Shown here piece after piece: positions 27,994 to 36,443 of a DNA stretch of 64,000 nucleotides. The position numbers and the translations under genes are program-made. The stretch's first letter is position 1; the number at the start of each line of letters is the position of its first letter. The notes beneath the pieces are model-generated. The model did no database searches. It was not told where the DNA came from and saw only the letters and a list, made by a program, of their open reading frames with translations. The stretch comes from Thalassospira sp. MCCC 1A01148 (GTDB lineage: Bacteria > Pseudomonadota > Alphaproteobacteria > Rhodospirillales > Thalassospiraceae): contig NZ_LPVZ01000020.1 of assembly GCF_001613795.1 (NCBI RefSeq), positions 1,240,001 through 1,304,000 on the forward strand, written 5' to 3'.

Positions 27994-28683
27994 ATGTCGA
28001 CAGGTAAACAGGTTCTGGTGGTTGAGGACGATGCAGCGCTCAGCCAGTCTCTGACGGAACAGCTCAGACTTCATGAAGATTTCGAATGCGTGGTTGCCAA
28101 CAGCGGCAAGGAAGCGCTCGATCTTGCCAAGGATTCCTATTTCGATGTGATCCTGCTTGATGTTGGCCTGCCCGATATGGATGGCCGTGATGTCTGCAAG
28201 CTGATGCGTCGCGCCAATGTCAAATCACCGATCATCATGCTCACCGGTGCCAATAGCGATTCGGACACCATTCTGGGCCTGGAATCGGGTGCCAATGATT
28301 ATGTCACCAAACCGTTCCGCCTGAATGTGCTTTTGGCCCGTATTCGCGCCCATATCCGCCAGCATGAACAAAGCGAGGATGCCGTCTTTGTTATCGGCCC
28401 CTATAGCTTCCAGCCCAGTGCGAAAATCCTGATCGAAACCGCGACCGAGAAAAAAGTCCGCCTGACGGAAAAGGAAACCTCGATCCTGAAATTCCTGTTC
28501 CGGGCGGGCGACAAACCGGTCAGCCGCGAAACCCTTCTTGATGAAGTCTGGGGCTATAACGCCGGTGTAACGACTCATACGCTCGAAACGCATGTGTATC
28601 GCCTGCGCCAGAAGATCGAAAAGGATCCGTCAAACGCAGCGATCCTGATTACCGAACCGGGTGGCTACAAGCTGATCCCCTGA
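27994..28683 (+). CDS. OmpR-type response regulator (orphan)
   Basis: 229 residues: a receiver domain with the acidic pair at 11-13, phospho-acceptor Asp56 in LLDVGLPDMDG, Thr84 and Lys106 in VTKPFR, then a winged-helix domain (about 130-229) with RLTEKETSILKFLFRAG and THTLETHVYRLRQKIE. It is a DNA-binding output protein of a two-component system. No histidine kinase gene is adjacent, so its partner must be elsewhere. It lies behind a spacer of nearly 400 bases and ends at its own terminator, so it is monocistronic. Confidence 0.93.
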   Translation: MSTGKQVLVVEDDAALSQSLTEQLRLHEDFECVVANSGKEALDLAKDSYFDVILLDVGLPDMDGRDVCKLMRRANVKSPIIMLTGANSDSDTILGLESGANDYVTKPFRLNVLLARIRAHIRQHEQSEDAVFVIGPYSFQPSAKILIETATEKKVRLTEKETSILKFLFRAGDKPVSRETLLDEVWGYNAGVTTHTLETHVYRLRQKIEKDPSNAAILITEPGGYKLIP

Positions 28684-28712
28684 TCAGACGATGGTTTTAG
28701 GACCTGAAAAAA

Positions 28713-28740
28713 GAAAATCCCGGCGATGCGGGATTTTTTT
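28713..28740 (+). terminator. Terminator of the response regulator gene
   Basis: AATCCCG and CGGGATT pair across GCGATG, followed by a run of T. Confidence 0.9.
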
Positions 28741-28911
28741 GTCACGGATGTCGGGTTGCTGCGTCTATGTCTTTGGGCCGATTATCCACAGCATGGGGCA
28801 AACTGCAGAAACCCTCGTTAAATGCGTAAAAACCGCCTGAAACGCACGCGTTTTTGCAGTTTTTTGCCTCGAAAACAGATTAGACAGCCAAAATATCGCC
28901 CCAAAGGCCGT

Positions 28912-29607
28912 TTAATAGCCTCGGGATCCGAAAATAGCCGTGCCAACCCGCACATGGGTAGCGCCAAACCGGATCGCGGCCTCGTAATCACCGCTCATGC
29001 CCATGCTCTTGATTTTCAAACCATGGCGATCGGCGATCTTGCCAAGCAGGGTGAAATGCGGGGCCGGCTCTTCGTCCACCGGGGGAATGCACATCAGGCC
29101 AATAATCGGAAGATCAAGCTCTTCGCGACACATCTTGATGAAGTCATCGGCATCTTTTGGCGCGATTCCCGCCTTTTGTTCTTCCTCACCAGTATTGATC
29201 TGAATGAACAGATCCGGGCAGGCGCCAGTATTATCGCGCTGCCTGGCCAGCGCCTTGGCCAGTTTCGGACGATCCACCGTTTCGATCACGTCAAACAGGG
29301 CCAAGGCATCCTTGACCTTGTTGGTCTGAAGCGGCCCGATCAGGTGCAGCTCAATATCGGGGAATTCCGCGCGCAATCCCGGCCATTTACCGGCCGCTTC
29401 CTGCACACGGTTTTCACCAAATACCCGCCGGCCATCCACCAATGCCTTGCGCACATGATCCGCATCGTGGTTTTTGCTGACACAGACCAGCGTCACGTCA
29501 CTCGGATCACGATCGGCCACGTCACATGCCGCATTGATATTGCTCTGGATTTCGGCAAGGTTGGCTGCCACATCGGTTTTATCAGATGACAGATCATGAC
29601 TGCTCAT
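28912..29607 (-). CDS. YggS-type pyridoxal phosphate homeostasis protein
   Basis: The start at 29607 (Met-Ser-Ser-His) has AAGGA upstream and gives 231 residues, normal for the family. The PLP lysine lies in TLVCVSKNHDADHV near residue 52. VFGENRVQEAAGKWPGL, ELHLIGPLQTNKVK, FIQINTGEEEQKAGI and GLMCIPP are classic YggS/PLPHP blocks. The fold-type III barrel carries PLP and helps regulate vitamin B6 and amino acid pools without a known catalytic reaction. The gene is divergent from the ThiE-like gene. Confidence 0.94.
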   Translation of the reverse strand: MSSHDLSSDKTDVAANLAEIQSNINAACDVADRDPSDVTLVCVSKNHDADHVRKALVDGRRVFGENRVQEAAGKWPGLRAEFPDIELHLIGPLQTNKVKDALALFDVIETVDRPKLAKALARQRDNTGACPDLFIQINTGEEEQKAGIAPKDADDFIKMCREELDLPIIGLMCIPPVDEEPAPHFTLLGKIADRHGLKIKSMGMSGDYEAAIRFGATHVRVGTAIFGSRGY

Positions 29608-29676
29608 GGCGGGTGGTCCTTCATCGGTAACGCATTCAGGAACGGCAGGTATAGCTGCCAAGTCGGGAGTGTATCA

Positions 29677-30327
29677 ATGGATAAGGCCCTGTTAAAGCAG
29701 GCACGCAGGCTCAATCTGCGTAATGGTGGCCCGAATTGCCCGATTCCGCCGATTGTGCTGATGACCGATGACCAAAGATTGCCCGATCCGGAACCCGCCA
29801 TCCGCGCCCTGCCAAGCGACAGCATGGTCATTTTTCGCCATTACGATCATCCACAGCGCGCGAAACTCGGAACAAGGCTGCGCGCGATCTGCCGCGCAAG
29901 GCGTATCCTCTTTCTGGTGGCAGATGACGTTGGGCTCGCGCTCAGGCTCGATGCCGATGGCCTGCATTTCCCCGAATACCGCGCGCTCACAGACCCGGGT
30001 ATCTATCGGCAACTCCCGGCTCGGTTTTTGCGCACTTCGGCTTGCCACTCACTGCAAACAATCCGAAAACTGGCCCTGCTTCCGGAGTCAACTCGCCCCG
30101 ATGGTGTCCTGATTTCCCCGATCTTTCCAACCCGGAGCCACCCGGGCGCAGCACCAATGTCATGGGCTGAAATCCGCCAAACGACCCGGATGTGCCAACA
30201 GGCCGGCATGACCCCGATTGGACTGGGCGGGATCACTGCGCAAACAATCGCAAATCTGCGGACGTCCGCCCTTGCCTCGGTCGCCGGGATCGGGTTTTCT
30301 GGTATCAGCCATCCGCCATCCCGTTGA
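29677..30327 (+). CDS. Thiamine phosphate synthase-like (ThiE/TenI fold) protein
   Basis: Homology starts at MDKALLKQARRLNLR (29677), giving 216 residues. The TIM-barrel markers IPPIVLMTDDQRLPDP, LRLDADGLHFPE, ISPIFPTRSHPGA and IGLGGITAQTIANL match the ThiE/TenI superfamily. Several positions expected for true ThiE differ: the QxRxK strand reads VIFRHYDHP and the NDD motif reads LVADD. The protein may therefore be a paralogue with altered activity. It follows a 69-base gap from the divergent yggS-type gene, and the GT9-like gene is 18 bases downstream. Confidence 0.82.
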   Translation: MDKALLKQARRLNLRNGGPNCPIPPIVLMTDDQRLPDPEPAIRALPSDSMVIFRHYDHPQRAKLGTRLRAICRARRILFLVADDVGLALRLDADGLHFPEYRALTDPGIYRQLPARFLRTSACHSLQTIRKLALLPESTRPDGVLISPIFPTRSHPGAAPMSWAEIRQTTRMCQQAGMTPIGLGGITAQTIANLRTSALASVAGIGFSGISHPPSR

Positions 30328-30345
30328 CCGGAGTTCTCCCGCAAA

Positions 30346-31566
30346 ATGCCCCGGGCCCCACACCCATCCCGCAAGAAATTCACCCGTTTTGCATCCAAAC
30401 AACCGTTTCAGTTTGGTCTGCCCAATGTCAGTCCTGCCCTGACACAAGCATCCGATAACAGCCCGATCTATGTCACCCGGACAACGTCCCTGCTGCGTCG
30501 TCAGGTTCTGGCGAACGCGCCCGGGGTCAAGATCAAGTCAGACAGCTATCGGTTTCAGGTCCTGCCACGTGACAGCTGGGGTGAACCGGATTTCTCGCGA
30601 AAATCCGTCCTTTTCCTCATCCCCGATGATGCGCTTGGCGATTGTGTCGGCATGGCGCTGTTTTTCCGTGCGCTCAAGCAAAAGTTTAAAGATATCCGGA
30701 TCGGGGTTCTTAACGCTGGCAGCGCGTCGGACATCTTTGCGCTGGTACCTGATATCGAGATTTTCCAGCTGTTTATCTCAAGCACACAGCTCAAACGCTT
30801 TGATCACGTCATTGATCTCAGTGAAATGGAAGGTTGGCGTGATATCGCGACCATGCCGGTCAATCCGGAAGAAGCCCTCTGCGAAGCGTTTGGCATTCCG
30901 CCCATACCGCTTGAAGAACGGCATCTACCAACAGAAACGCGACTTAAGATCGGCATTGTCCCGATGGCGTCATCGCCACTGCGCACGCTACCACCCAAAC
31001 TGATCAGCGAAATCACCGCCATGCTGTCCAAACAGGATTACGAAATCACCATTGTTCTGAATGCCTATCAGGGGGTGATGAAGGCCTATAAGACAGCCCT
31101 TGGCGCCTTGTCAGGCAAAAACATTCGCATCCTTGAGGGCTTCAAAACGATTGGTGACCTGGTCACGTTTGTCGGACAACAGGATTATCTTGTCGTGGCC
31201 GATAGCGGCCCGGCTCATATCTCCAAACTGTTCCAGACACCGGGATTTGGCATTTACAGTTCTGCTGACGCCAAGACCCTGCAAGGACGCCACAAAAACC
31301 TGCGCGTCTGGCAAAGTGATTTCGAAGGACCGCACTGCACCGCCCCGTGTGGGCTGGCAAAACTGCGTGCGACACCTGATGGCAAGATCGGCTGTATGGG
31401 CAGTCTTGATCTCCCCATCTCCGCACTGCCTGACATTCCTGAAAAAAGCGATCCACATCTTGCGCGGGCCCTTATCACGGATACCCCGGTACCTTGCGTT
31501 GCAAAGCTGCATGATCAGCGCGCTGCGATTGCCACAGCAATCGCCCAGGATCTGGGGCTTACCTGA
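30346..31566 (+). CDS. Glycosyltransferase family 9-like protein
   Basis: 406 residues from 30346; the first 35 are basic and poorly conserved in style, so a later start is possible. The N-terminal Rossmann half has SVLFLIPDDALGDCVGMALFFRALK, the heptosyltransferase GDxV-type motif. The C-terminal half has DYLVVADSGPAHISKLFQTPGFGIY, matching the GT9 D-[TS]-[GS]-x-x-H motif region. GT9 enzymes add heptose to the lipopolysaccharide core on the cytoplasmic face. Activity and acceptor are unproven. It converges with the porin genes at a shared hairpin. Confidence 0.78.
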   Translation: MPRAPHPSRKKFTRFASKQPFQFGLPNVSPALTQASDNSPIYVTRTTSLLRRQVLANAPGVKIKSDSYRFQVLPRDSWGEPDFSRKSVLFLIPDDALGDCVGMALFFRALKQKFKDIRIGVLNAGSASDIFALVPDIEIFQLFISSTQLKRFDHVIDLSEMEGWRDIATMPVNPEEALCEAFGIPPIPLEERHLPTETRLKIGIVPMASSPLRTLPPKLISEITAMLSKQDYEITIVLNAYQGVMKAYKTALGALSGKNIRILEGFKTIGDLVTFVGQQDYLVVADSGPAHISKLFQTPGFGIYSSADAKTLQGRHKNLRVWQSDFEGPHCTAPCGLAKLRATPDGKIGCMGSLDLPISALPDIPEKSDPHLARALITDTPVPCVAKLHDQRAAIATAIAQDLGLT

Positions 31567-31613
31567 CGCCTGATTTTGTGCCGTTATCTCTTGGGCCCAA
31601 GGCTCACTTAGGC

Positions 31614-31644
31614 AAAAAGAAAGGGTGGCCGAAGCCACCCTTTC
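31614..31644. terminator. Terminator after the first porin (leftward), shared with the GT9-like gene
   Basis: AAAGGGTGGC and GCCACCCTTT form a perfect stem over CGAA; the leftward transcript runs on into CTTTTTGCC. Confidence 0.88.
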
Positions 31645-31668
31645 GAAACCTTGCATAATTCCGAAGAA

Positions 31669-32703
31669 TTAGAAGGACAGTGCGAGACCGGTAACCGCAC
31701 CAAAGCCGTCATTGTCGGCGATGTTTGCGCTGTCGGCTTCGTCATCGAACCAGAAGATCGACGATTTCCATGCTACGCCTGCGCCAAGGGTATAGGCCAT
31801 GCCGAGGTCAACGGTGCTGATTTCACCAGAAGTGGTGGTGCTGCCGTCGGTGCGGTTGCCATACTCGGAGTATGCATAGGACAGCGAAACGGTCGCTGCG
31901 TCCATTGCATAGGAAACACCAATGTCGTAGCTGTCGGTGTCGCCAGCAGTGCGGGAGTTTTCGCCCTGTGCGTAATCGTCTTCGATGTGGCCCCAGGAAG
32001 AACCAACTACGAAGTTGCCAAAGCCAACGGTCGCGCCAAGGCCATACCAGTTGCCTTCACCCCAGTTTTCACCGGTTGCGGAAACACCAAGCGCAATACC
32101 GTCAAAGTCATGACGGAATTCAACACCTGCGGAAACGATTTCGTCGCCGTTGCCATCGGTGCCGTTATAGTTGTTCGAACCGTTACGCTGGCTGTCATCT
32201 GCATAAGATGCACCAAGGCGGAAGCCACCGAAGACCGGGGTGTAGTAGGTCAGGCGGTTCTGGTCGCCGCTCGACGGAACGGTGTCGATCAGGTACGCGT
32301 CAACCCAGTTGGTCAGGTCGCCATCGTTGACACCAACCGGACCGACGGACGGTGCAGTCACACCCATTGCGTCCGCAGCACTGTCATCTTTACCAAGACG
32401 AACCTGGCCAAAACCGCCGCTGACATAGAGATACTGTTCGTCGATCTGATCGCCCGAGGTTTCACCTTCGAGTTCGATTTTTGCACCGACTTCGATGCCG
32501 TTATCAAGCGTGGTCGCACCGGAGAAGTGAACTTCGGTATCGGACTGGAAGGCGTTTTTGGACTCGCCAACATCCTGGTCAGCGACACCAGCCCACTGTT
32601 CCATGTAACCACCGACCGAAAGTTTGATCGGCTCAGAAGCCTGTGCGGTGCCTGCAGCGGCAACAGCGACGAGCGCGCTGGAAGCAAAAAGAATCTTTTT
32701 CAT
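31669..32703 (-). CDS. Outer-membrane porin, tandem copy 1
   Basis: The start at 32703 has TTGAGGG five bases upstream and yields 344 residues. A signal peptide, MKKILFASSALVAVAAAGTAQA, precedes SEPIKLSVGGYMEQW. The mature protein is a series of amphipathic beta strands ending in a C-terminal Phe (TGLALSF), as required for BAM-dependent insertion. It belongs to the alphaproteobacterial general porin family, a trimeric 16-stranded barrel. It has exactly the same length as the upstream paralogue, and loops differ more than strands. A 659-bp leader separates the two copies. Confidence 0.93.
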   Translation of the reverse strand: MKKILFASSALVAVAAAGTAQASEPIKLSVGGYMEQWAGVADQDVGESKNAFQSDTEVHFSGATTLDNGIEVGAKIELEGETSGDQIDEQYLYVSGGFGQVRLGKDDSAADAMGVTAPSVGPVGVNDGDLTNWVDAYLIDTVPSSGDQNRLTYYTPVFGGFRLGASYADDSQRNGSNNYNGTDGNGDEIVSAGVEFRHDFDGIALGVSATGENWGEGNWYGLGATVGFGNFVVGSSWGHIEDDYAQGENSRTAGDTDSYDIGVSYAMDAATVSLSYAYSEYGNRTDGSTTTSGEISTVDLGMAYTLGAGVAWKSSIFWFDDEADSANIADNDGFGAVTGLALSF

Positions 32704-33105
32704 CTTAACCCTCAATAGAATGACGTTGATGGAGTGAAGGGATGAACCGAGCGACCCTTCAATCTGTCGAGGGTGATAAAACACTCAAGGTGACCGTTGG
32801 TCAATTACTATAAATGACTAAATGTCACTTAAATGATGCACCGTTGCTCATTTGCAACACAACATCTCTATAAGCCTTCTATTTACTGTGTTCAGTCTCT
32901 ATCTACATATGCCGACTAGCCATTAACAACTTTCCCCTCAACTGTTCTTTGTCTGACCTGTCACCTATTGTGACTTCCAGTCACTTATCACAAGCGACGT
33001 TAACCCACACAGAAATCAAGCTTGGCAACTCATGAAACAGTTAGATTTAGCACCCTTTGGTCTTTCGCTACGCGAGCGATCTCACGCAGAGGAGCTAAAA
33101 CCGGC

Positions 33106-33137
33106 TTGGCACAGCTTTGCGAGTGTCACTGTATAAT
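33106..33137 (+). promoter_or_regulatory. Rightward sigma70-like promoter in porin spacer
   Basis: TTGGCA at 33106 and a perfect TATAAT at 33132, spaced 20 bases, which is longer than the usual 17. It points toward the structured element and away from porin copy 1. Confidence 0.4.
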
Positions 33138-33163
33138 AGCCGGGATTGTTGGGAAAACCGACC

Positions 33164-33236
33164 AACGCTAACCATGATCGGGAGGGAGAGGCAGGAAATG
33201 GAGGGCGAACCACGAGGAGGTGGATCGTCGAGCGTT
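33164..33236. ncRNA. Candidate structured small RNA with SD/anti-SD hairpin loop
   Basis: AACGCT (33164-33169) pairs with AGCGTT (33231-33236). ATGATC (33174-33179) can pair with GATCGT (33224-33229) if G-U pairs are allowed. Inside, CCAC-GAGGAG-GTGG (33210-33223) makes a hairpin. The loop reads GAGGAG rightward and CTCCTC leftward. Several further GGAGG-type runs lie in the interior. Strand and expression are unknown. Confidence 0.35.
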
Positions 33237-33303
33237 CTGACAACAACGCGACATTGTGTGGTTACGGAAAGCCGTTTTGACATCAAATACGATTAAATTA
33301 GGC

Positions 33304-33337
33304 ACAAAAAAGAAGGGGGCGGATATCCGCCCCCTTC
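33304..33337 (-). terminator. Terminator of porin copy 2
   Basis: A 26-base perfect palindrome at 33312-33337, centred on GGATATCC with GAAGGGGGC arms, is followed in the leftward direction by TTTTTT. Confidence 0.92.
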
Positions 33338-33362
33338 AATTCTTCAACTAATCCAGAGAGGA

Positions 33363-34397
33363 TTAGAAGGACAGTGCGAGACCGGTAACGGCACCATAAC
33401 CGTCGTTGTCGTCGCTAGCAGCCGTCGTGCCACGCTCGTTGTCGAACATGAAGACCGAGGACTTCCAGGTCACGCCAGCGCCGAGGGTGTAGCTCAGGCC
33501 GAGGTGCAGGTTGGAAAGGCTGTCTTCAGCAGTTGCCGAACCGTTTTCGTCTTCACCATAGAAGTAGGTGAGGGTTACGGTTGCGGCGTCCATTGCGTAG
33601 CCAACACCGAAGTCATAACCGAAAGCATCGCCGTTGGTTGCGTTAGCGCCACCATCGAGGTATTCGCTGTTTGCGGCACCATATGAACCACCAACGGTGA
33701 ATGCGCCGAAGCCAACGTTTGCACCAACATGGTAGTTACGGCCATCGTCGGCATCGCCTTCAGCCATACCGGAAACTTTAACCGAAACGGCATCGAAATC
33801 ACCGATGTATTCTACGCCAACAGCATAACGTGCGTCACCAGCGGTAGCGGTGTCGTTGTGCTCCGAGGTGTCGTCATCGGTGTAAGAAAGACCTGCACGG
33901 AAACCACCGAGAACCGGGGTGTAGTAGGTTACTTTCTTGGCATCGCTGTAGCCATAGATGTTGGCGGTGATGTTTGCGTCAGAAAGGCTTACCCAGTTGC
34001 CAAGGTCACCATCCTGAGCGTTGACCGGACCGGTCGACGGAGCAACGGTGAGCATATCGGTCTGCGGGCCATCTTCGGCGCCGAGTTTGATCTGACCGAA
34101 ACCACCGTTGACGTACAGGTACTGTTCGTCAACCTGTGCACCAGCAGCTTCTTCGCCTTCGAGTTCGATTTTCGCACCGACTTCGATGCCGTTATCAAGC
34201 GTGGTCGAACCAGCAAAGTGAACTTCGGTGTCAGACTGGAAAGCGTTACGGGACTCGTATGCGTTGTCCTGCGAAGCAACACCGGCCCACTGTTCCATAT
34301 AACCACCTACGGACAGGCTGATCGGCTCAGAAGCCTGAGCTGCGCCTGCGAAACCAACAGCGACAAGTGCGCTGGAAGCTACCAGAATCTTTTTCAT
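33363..34397 (-). CDS. Outer-membrane porin, tandem copy 2
   Basis: The start at 34397 has TTGAGGG upstream in the same context as copy 1, and the protein is also 344 residues. The signal peptide MKKILVASSALVAVGFAGAAQA is near-identical to that of copy 1, and the end NDGYGAVTGLALSF differs by one residue from copy 1's NDGFGAVTGLALSF. Middle loops diverge strongly (for example SLSDANITANIYGYSD), suggesting altered pore or surface properties. Acidic loops are frequent in both. It is divergent from the DUF3576 lipoprotein gene. Confidence 0.93.
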   Translation of the reverse strand: MKKILVASSALVAVGFAGAAQASEPISLSVGGYMEQWAGVASQDNAYESRNAFQSDTEVHFAGSTTLDNGIEVGAKIELEGEEAAGAQVDEQYLYVNGGFGQIKLGAEDGPQTDMLTVAPSTGPVNAQDGDLGNWVSLSDANITANIYGYSDAKKVTYYTPVLGGFRAGLSYTDDDTSEHNDTATAGDARYAVGVEYIGDFDAVSVKVSGMAEGDADDGRNYHVGANVGFGAFTVGGSYGAANSEYLDGGANATNGDAFGYDFGVGYAMDAATVTLTYFYGEDENGSATAEDSLSNLHLGLSYTLGAGVTWKSSVFMFDNERGTTAASDDNDGYGAVTGLALSF

Positions 34398-34648
34398 CTT
34401 TTCCCTCAACGTCTTTGAATGCGTTTTACGCAATACAAATATTTGGACAGCTTTTGCCGCCCGGTTCGAAAAGGATGGAGCCACTAAATATCTGCCGCGT
34501 CAACCAAAGCTGTGACCAAAATGGCACATTGCCGCTCGACTGTGGCAAAAAAAACACACCGGTTTTCTTTGCTCATCGTGAAATTCCACCCTATATTCGC
34601 TGCAAAATATGGTTCTGCTTCTGAAGTACATTTGTCTAAAGGCCGGAA

Positions 34649-35215
34649 ATGATAACCTTTTCTTCGTTCAAATCGCAGATTTCTGCGGCGGCAATCGTTT
34701 TGGTGCTGGCCGGATGTTCCTATGGCAGCGTTGATTATGATCAGTTTCCGGGATCGGCCAATACGGACGAGCGAGTCAACGGGAGAACCATGACACGCGC
34801 CGACGAAAAAGAACGCGGCGGTCTGTTTGGCTCCGAAGGGCTCAATATTTTTGGTGGAGAAGACGCGCAGCAAGGCGGTGGTTCAGGGATTGGCGTGAAC
34901 AGCTTCCTGTGGCGTGCCTCACTTGATACGCTCTCCTTCATGCCACTTAATTCTGCAGACCCGTTTGGCGGCGTCATCATTACCGACTGGTACACACCGC
35001 CCGAGTCCCCGGACGAGCGTTTCAAGCTGACCGCCTACATCCTTGGTACCGCGCTTCGTTCAGATGCCATCAAGGTTTCCGTCTTCCGCCAGGTCAGTGT
35101 TGGTCCCAACCAGTGGCAGGACGCAGTTGTTGAGCCGGGAACGGTAACCTCCATGGAAGATGCCATTCTCACTCGTGCACGTCAGCTTCGCATTGATAGT
35201 GCAACGGCCGAATAA
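34649..35215 (+). CDS. DUF3576 domain lipoprotein
   Basis: 188 residues with a signal peptide and lipobox LVLAGC, Cys at residue 23. The core (NSFLWRASLDTLSFMPLNSADPFGGVIITDWY) is the DUF3576 signature; ERFKLTAYILGTALRSDAIKVSV follows. The function is unknown. In many alphaproteobacteria this gene directly precedes leuS, lptE and holA; here the next gene is a short leuS-like frame, starting five bases after the stop. It is probably anchored in the envelope and co-transcribed with lptE. Confidence 0.9.
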   Translation: MITFSSFKSQISAAAIVLVLAGCSYGSVDYDQFPGSANTDERVNGRTMTRADEKERGGLFGSEGLNIFGGEDAQQGGGSGIGVNSFLWRASLDTLSFMPLNSADPFGGVIITDWYTPPESPDERFKLTAYILGTALRSDAIKVSVFRQVSVGPNQWQDAVVEPGTVTSMEDAILTRARQLRIDSATAE

Positions 35216-35220
35216 GGTTA

Positions 35221-35886
35221 ATGTCGAAAGGCACACCTTACATATCGCCAGAATACAACCCCCATGCGCTGCAACGCGAATGGGGGTTTCTTGTATCAGC
35301 CGAGCGTCATGAGCTGTTTGAAGCGATGCACAAGAGTCTGGGTACATTCCGCGCTGTGCTCTGCGGATCTGTTGTTCAACACGCGGCCGAAGGTTCCGAG
35401 AGTTCTGATGCGATGCCCGGACACTCGGCCAAAGTTACGAGCGAGGGGATCGCACAAGAGGGCGAACAGCTCTATCGGGAAGTCGGCCTTGATATCATGA
35501 CACTCGCACTGCTTGCCGATGTCCCGGCAAGCCGCCCCCTACACCTGACGCAACATAGCCTGATTGGCCATTGGCGCTGGCTGCGGGATGTCTGGCGCGA
35601 AACGCAATCACGTCCGAAATATGATGCGACAGCCTTTCAAACCCGAGATGCGGTAAGTGATGCCGTGCAGAACGGCAAGAACAATCTGGCTGTGGCTGAG
35701 TTGCGCAAGATGTTTAAAGAGGTGCAACACGCGCCAGAAAATGATGGGCTCTATATTTCCTTCCTGAACAGTCTAAGTCTGTTTTGCCCTTTTATCGGAA
35801 CCGAACTATTGTGGCGTCAGGGACGGATTGATCATGATCCACTCGGCAGGTCCGGTACCAAAGACAAAGAAGGTTTGATTGAATGA
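35221..35886 (+). CDS. Leucyl-tRNA synthetase-derived small protein (no catalytic core)
   Basis: 221 residues, intact, starting five bases after the DUF3576 stop and overlapping lptE by four bases. YNPHALQREW (12-21) matches the LeuRS N-terminal tip. KVTSEGI (71-77) sits where KMSKSKxN would be. YREVGLDIMTLALLADVP (85-102) parallels the YGADTxRxFMLxxxPP segment. IGHWRWLRDVW (115-125) parallels GxEGAxRFLxRVW. Residues about 150-200 parallel the anticodon-binding helices up to LLxPFxPHxxxELW. The HIGH motif, most of the Rossmann fold and the editing domain are absent. It occupies the usual leuS position. Aminoacylation is not expected, and a full leuS must exist elsewhere. Confidence 0.8.
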   Translation: MSKGTPYISPEYNPHALQREWGFLVSAERHELFEAMHKSLGTFRAVLCGSVVQHAAEGSESSDAMPGHSAKVTSEGIAQEGEQLYREVGLDIMTLALLADVPASRPLHLTQHSLIGHWRWLRDVWRETQSRPKYDATAFQTRDAVSDAVQNGKNNLAVAELRKMFKEVQHAPENDGLYISFLNSLSLFCPFIGTELLWRQGRIDHDPLGRSGTKDKEGLIE

Positions 35887-36389
35887 CATTGCGCGCGATT
35901 GCTCCGATTCTCGCACTTGTGGCCCTGACAACCCTCAGTGCCTGCGGATTTCGCCCGCTCTATGCAACGGCGGGTGATGACTACCAGACCGCTGCAAATA
36001 TGGCGCAAGTAAAAGTCGAGTTGATCGATGATCGGGTCGGTCAATTAACCCGCAATGCCCTGCTTGAAACCCTCACCCCGCGCGGGCAAAGTTTAAACCC
36101 TCTTTATGACCTGAGCGTTACCTTGACCGAATCGACAAGTGAACAGGGCTTCACCAAGGACAACGAAGCAACCATCGCCGACTATCAGATTATCGCGACC
36201 TATGCCGTGACACGTAGATCGGATACCAAAGTACTCCGGAGCGGTACGGTCCGCGCCCGAACCAGCTACAATATCGTCGATTCGGATTTCGCCAGCATCG
36301 AGGCCGAAGATGCTGCACGCAAGGATGCCGCACGCAATCTGGCACAGCAACTGGCCAACCAAGTCGCGATTGGCCTGCGCTCACAATAA
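35883..36389 (+). CDS. lptE: LPS-assembly lipoprotein LptE
   Basis: 168 residues with signal peptide and lipobox LSAC, Cys at residue 21, then GFRPLYA, the hallmark start of mature LptE. It plugs the LptD barrel in the outer membrane and helps insert lipopolysaccharide. The start overlaps the preceding LeuRS-like gene by four bases (ATGA), indicating translational coupling; holA follows after 54 bases. The lptE-holA pairing is standard in proteobacteria, where leuS normally precedes it. Confidence 0.93.
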   Translation: MTLRAIAPILALVALTTLSACGFRPLYATAGDDYQTAANMAQVKVELIDDRVGQLTRNALLETLTPRGQSLNPLYDLSVTLTESTSEQGFTKDNEATIADYQIIATYAVTRRSDTKVLRSGTVRARTSYNIVDSDFASIEAEDAARKDAARNLAQQLANQVAIGLRSQ

Positions 36390-36443
36390 CCTTCTCAGTT
36401 CACGCGACTCACACTAATCCTCTAAAGAACCACAAGGCGCATC

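Larger units (their letters stand above)
32704..33362. other. A+T-rich porin-porin spacer with a structured element
   Basis: 659 bases with no credible protein gene. It contains the promoter region of porin copy 1, a GTGACT-TCC-AGTCAC hairpin at 32970-32984, a rightward promoter-like site at 33106-33137, a foldable purine-rich element at 33164-33236 and the terminator of porin copy 2. Confidence 0.7.

Noticed and set aside
31651-32718. A 355-residue rightward frame opposite porin copy 1
   Set aside because: The porin has a signal peptide, strand pattern and terminal Phe; the opposite frame is a codon-bias artefact.
33106-33121. A sigma54-like TGGCAC...TTGC site
   Set aside because: The GG-to-GC spacing is one base short, so a sigma70-type reading with TATAAT is preferred.
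33095-33286. A 63-residue leftward frame in the porin spacer
   Set aside because: Low-quality composition and no RBS; overlaps the structured element.
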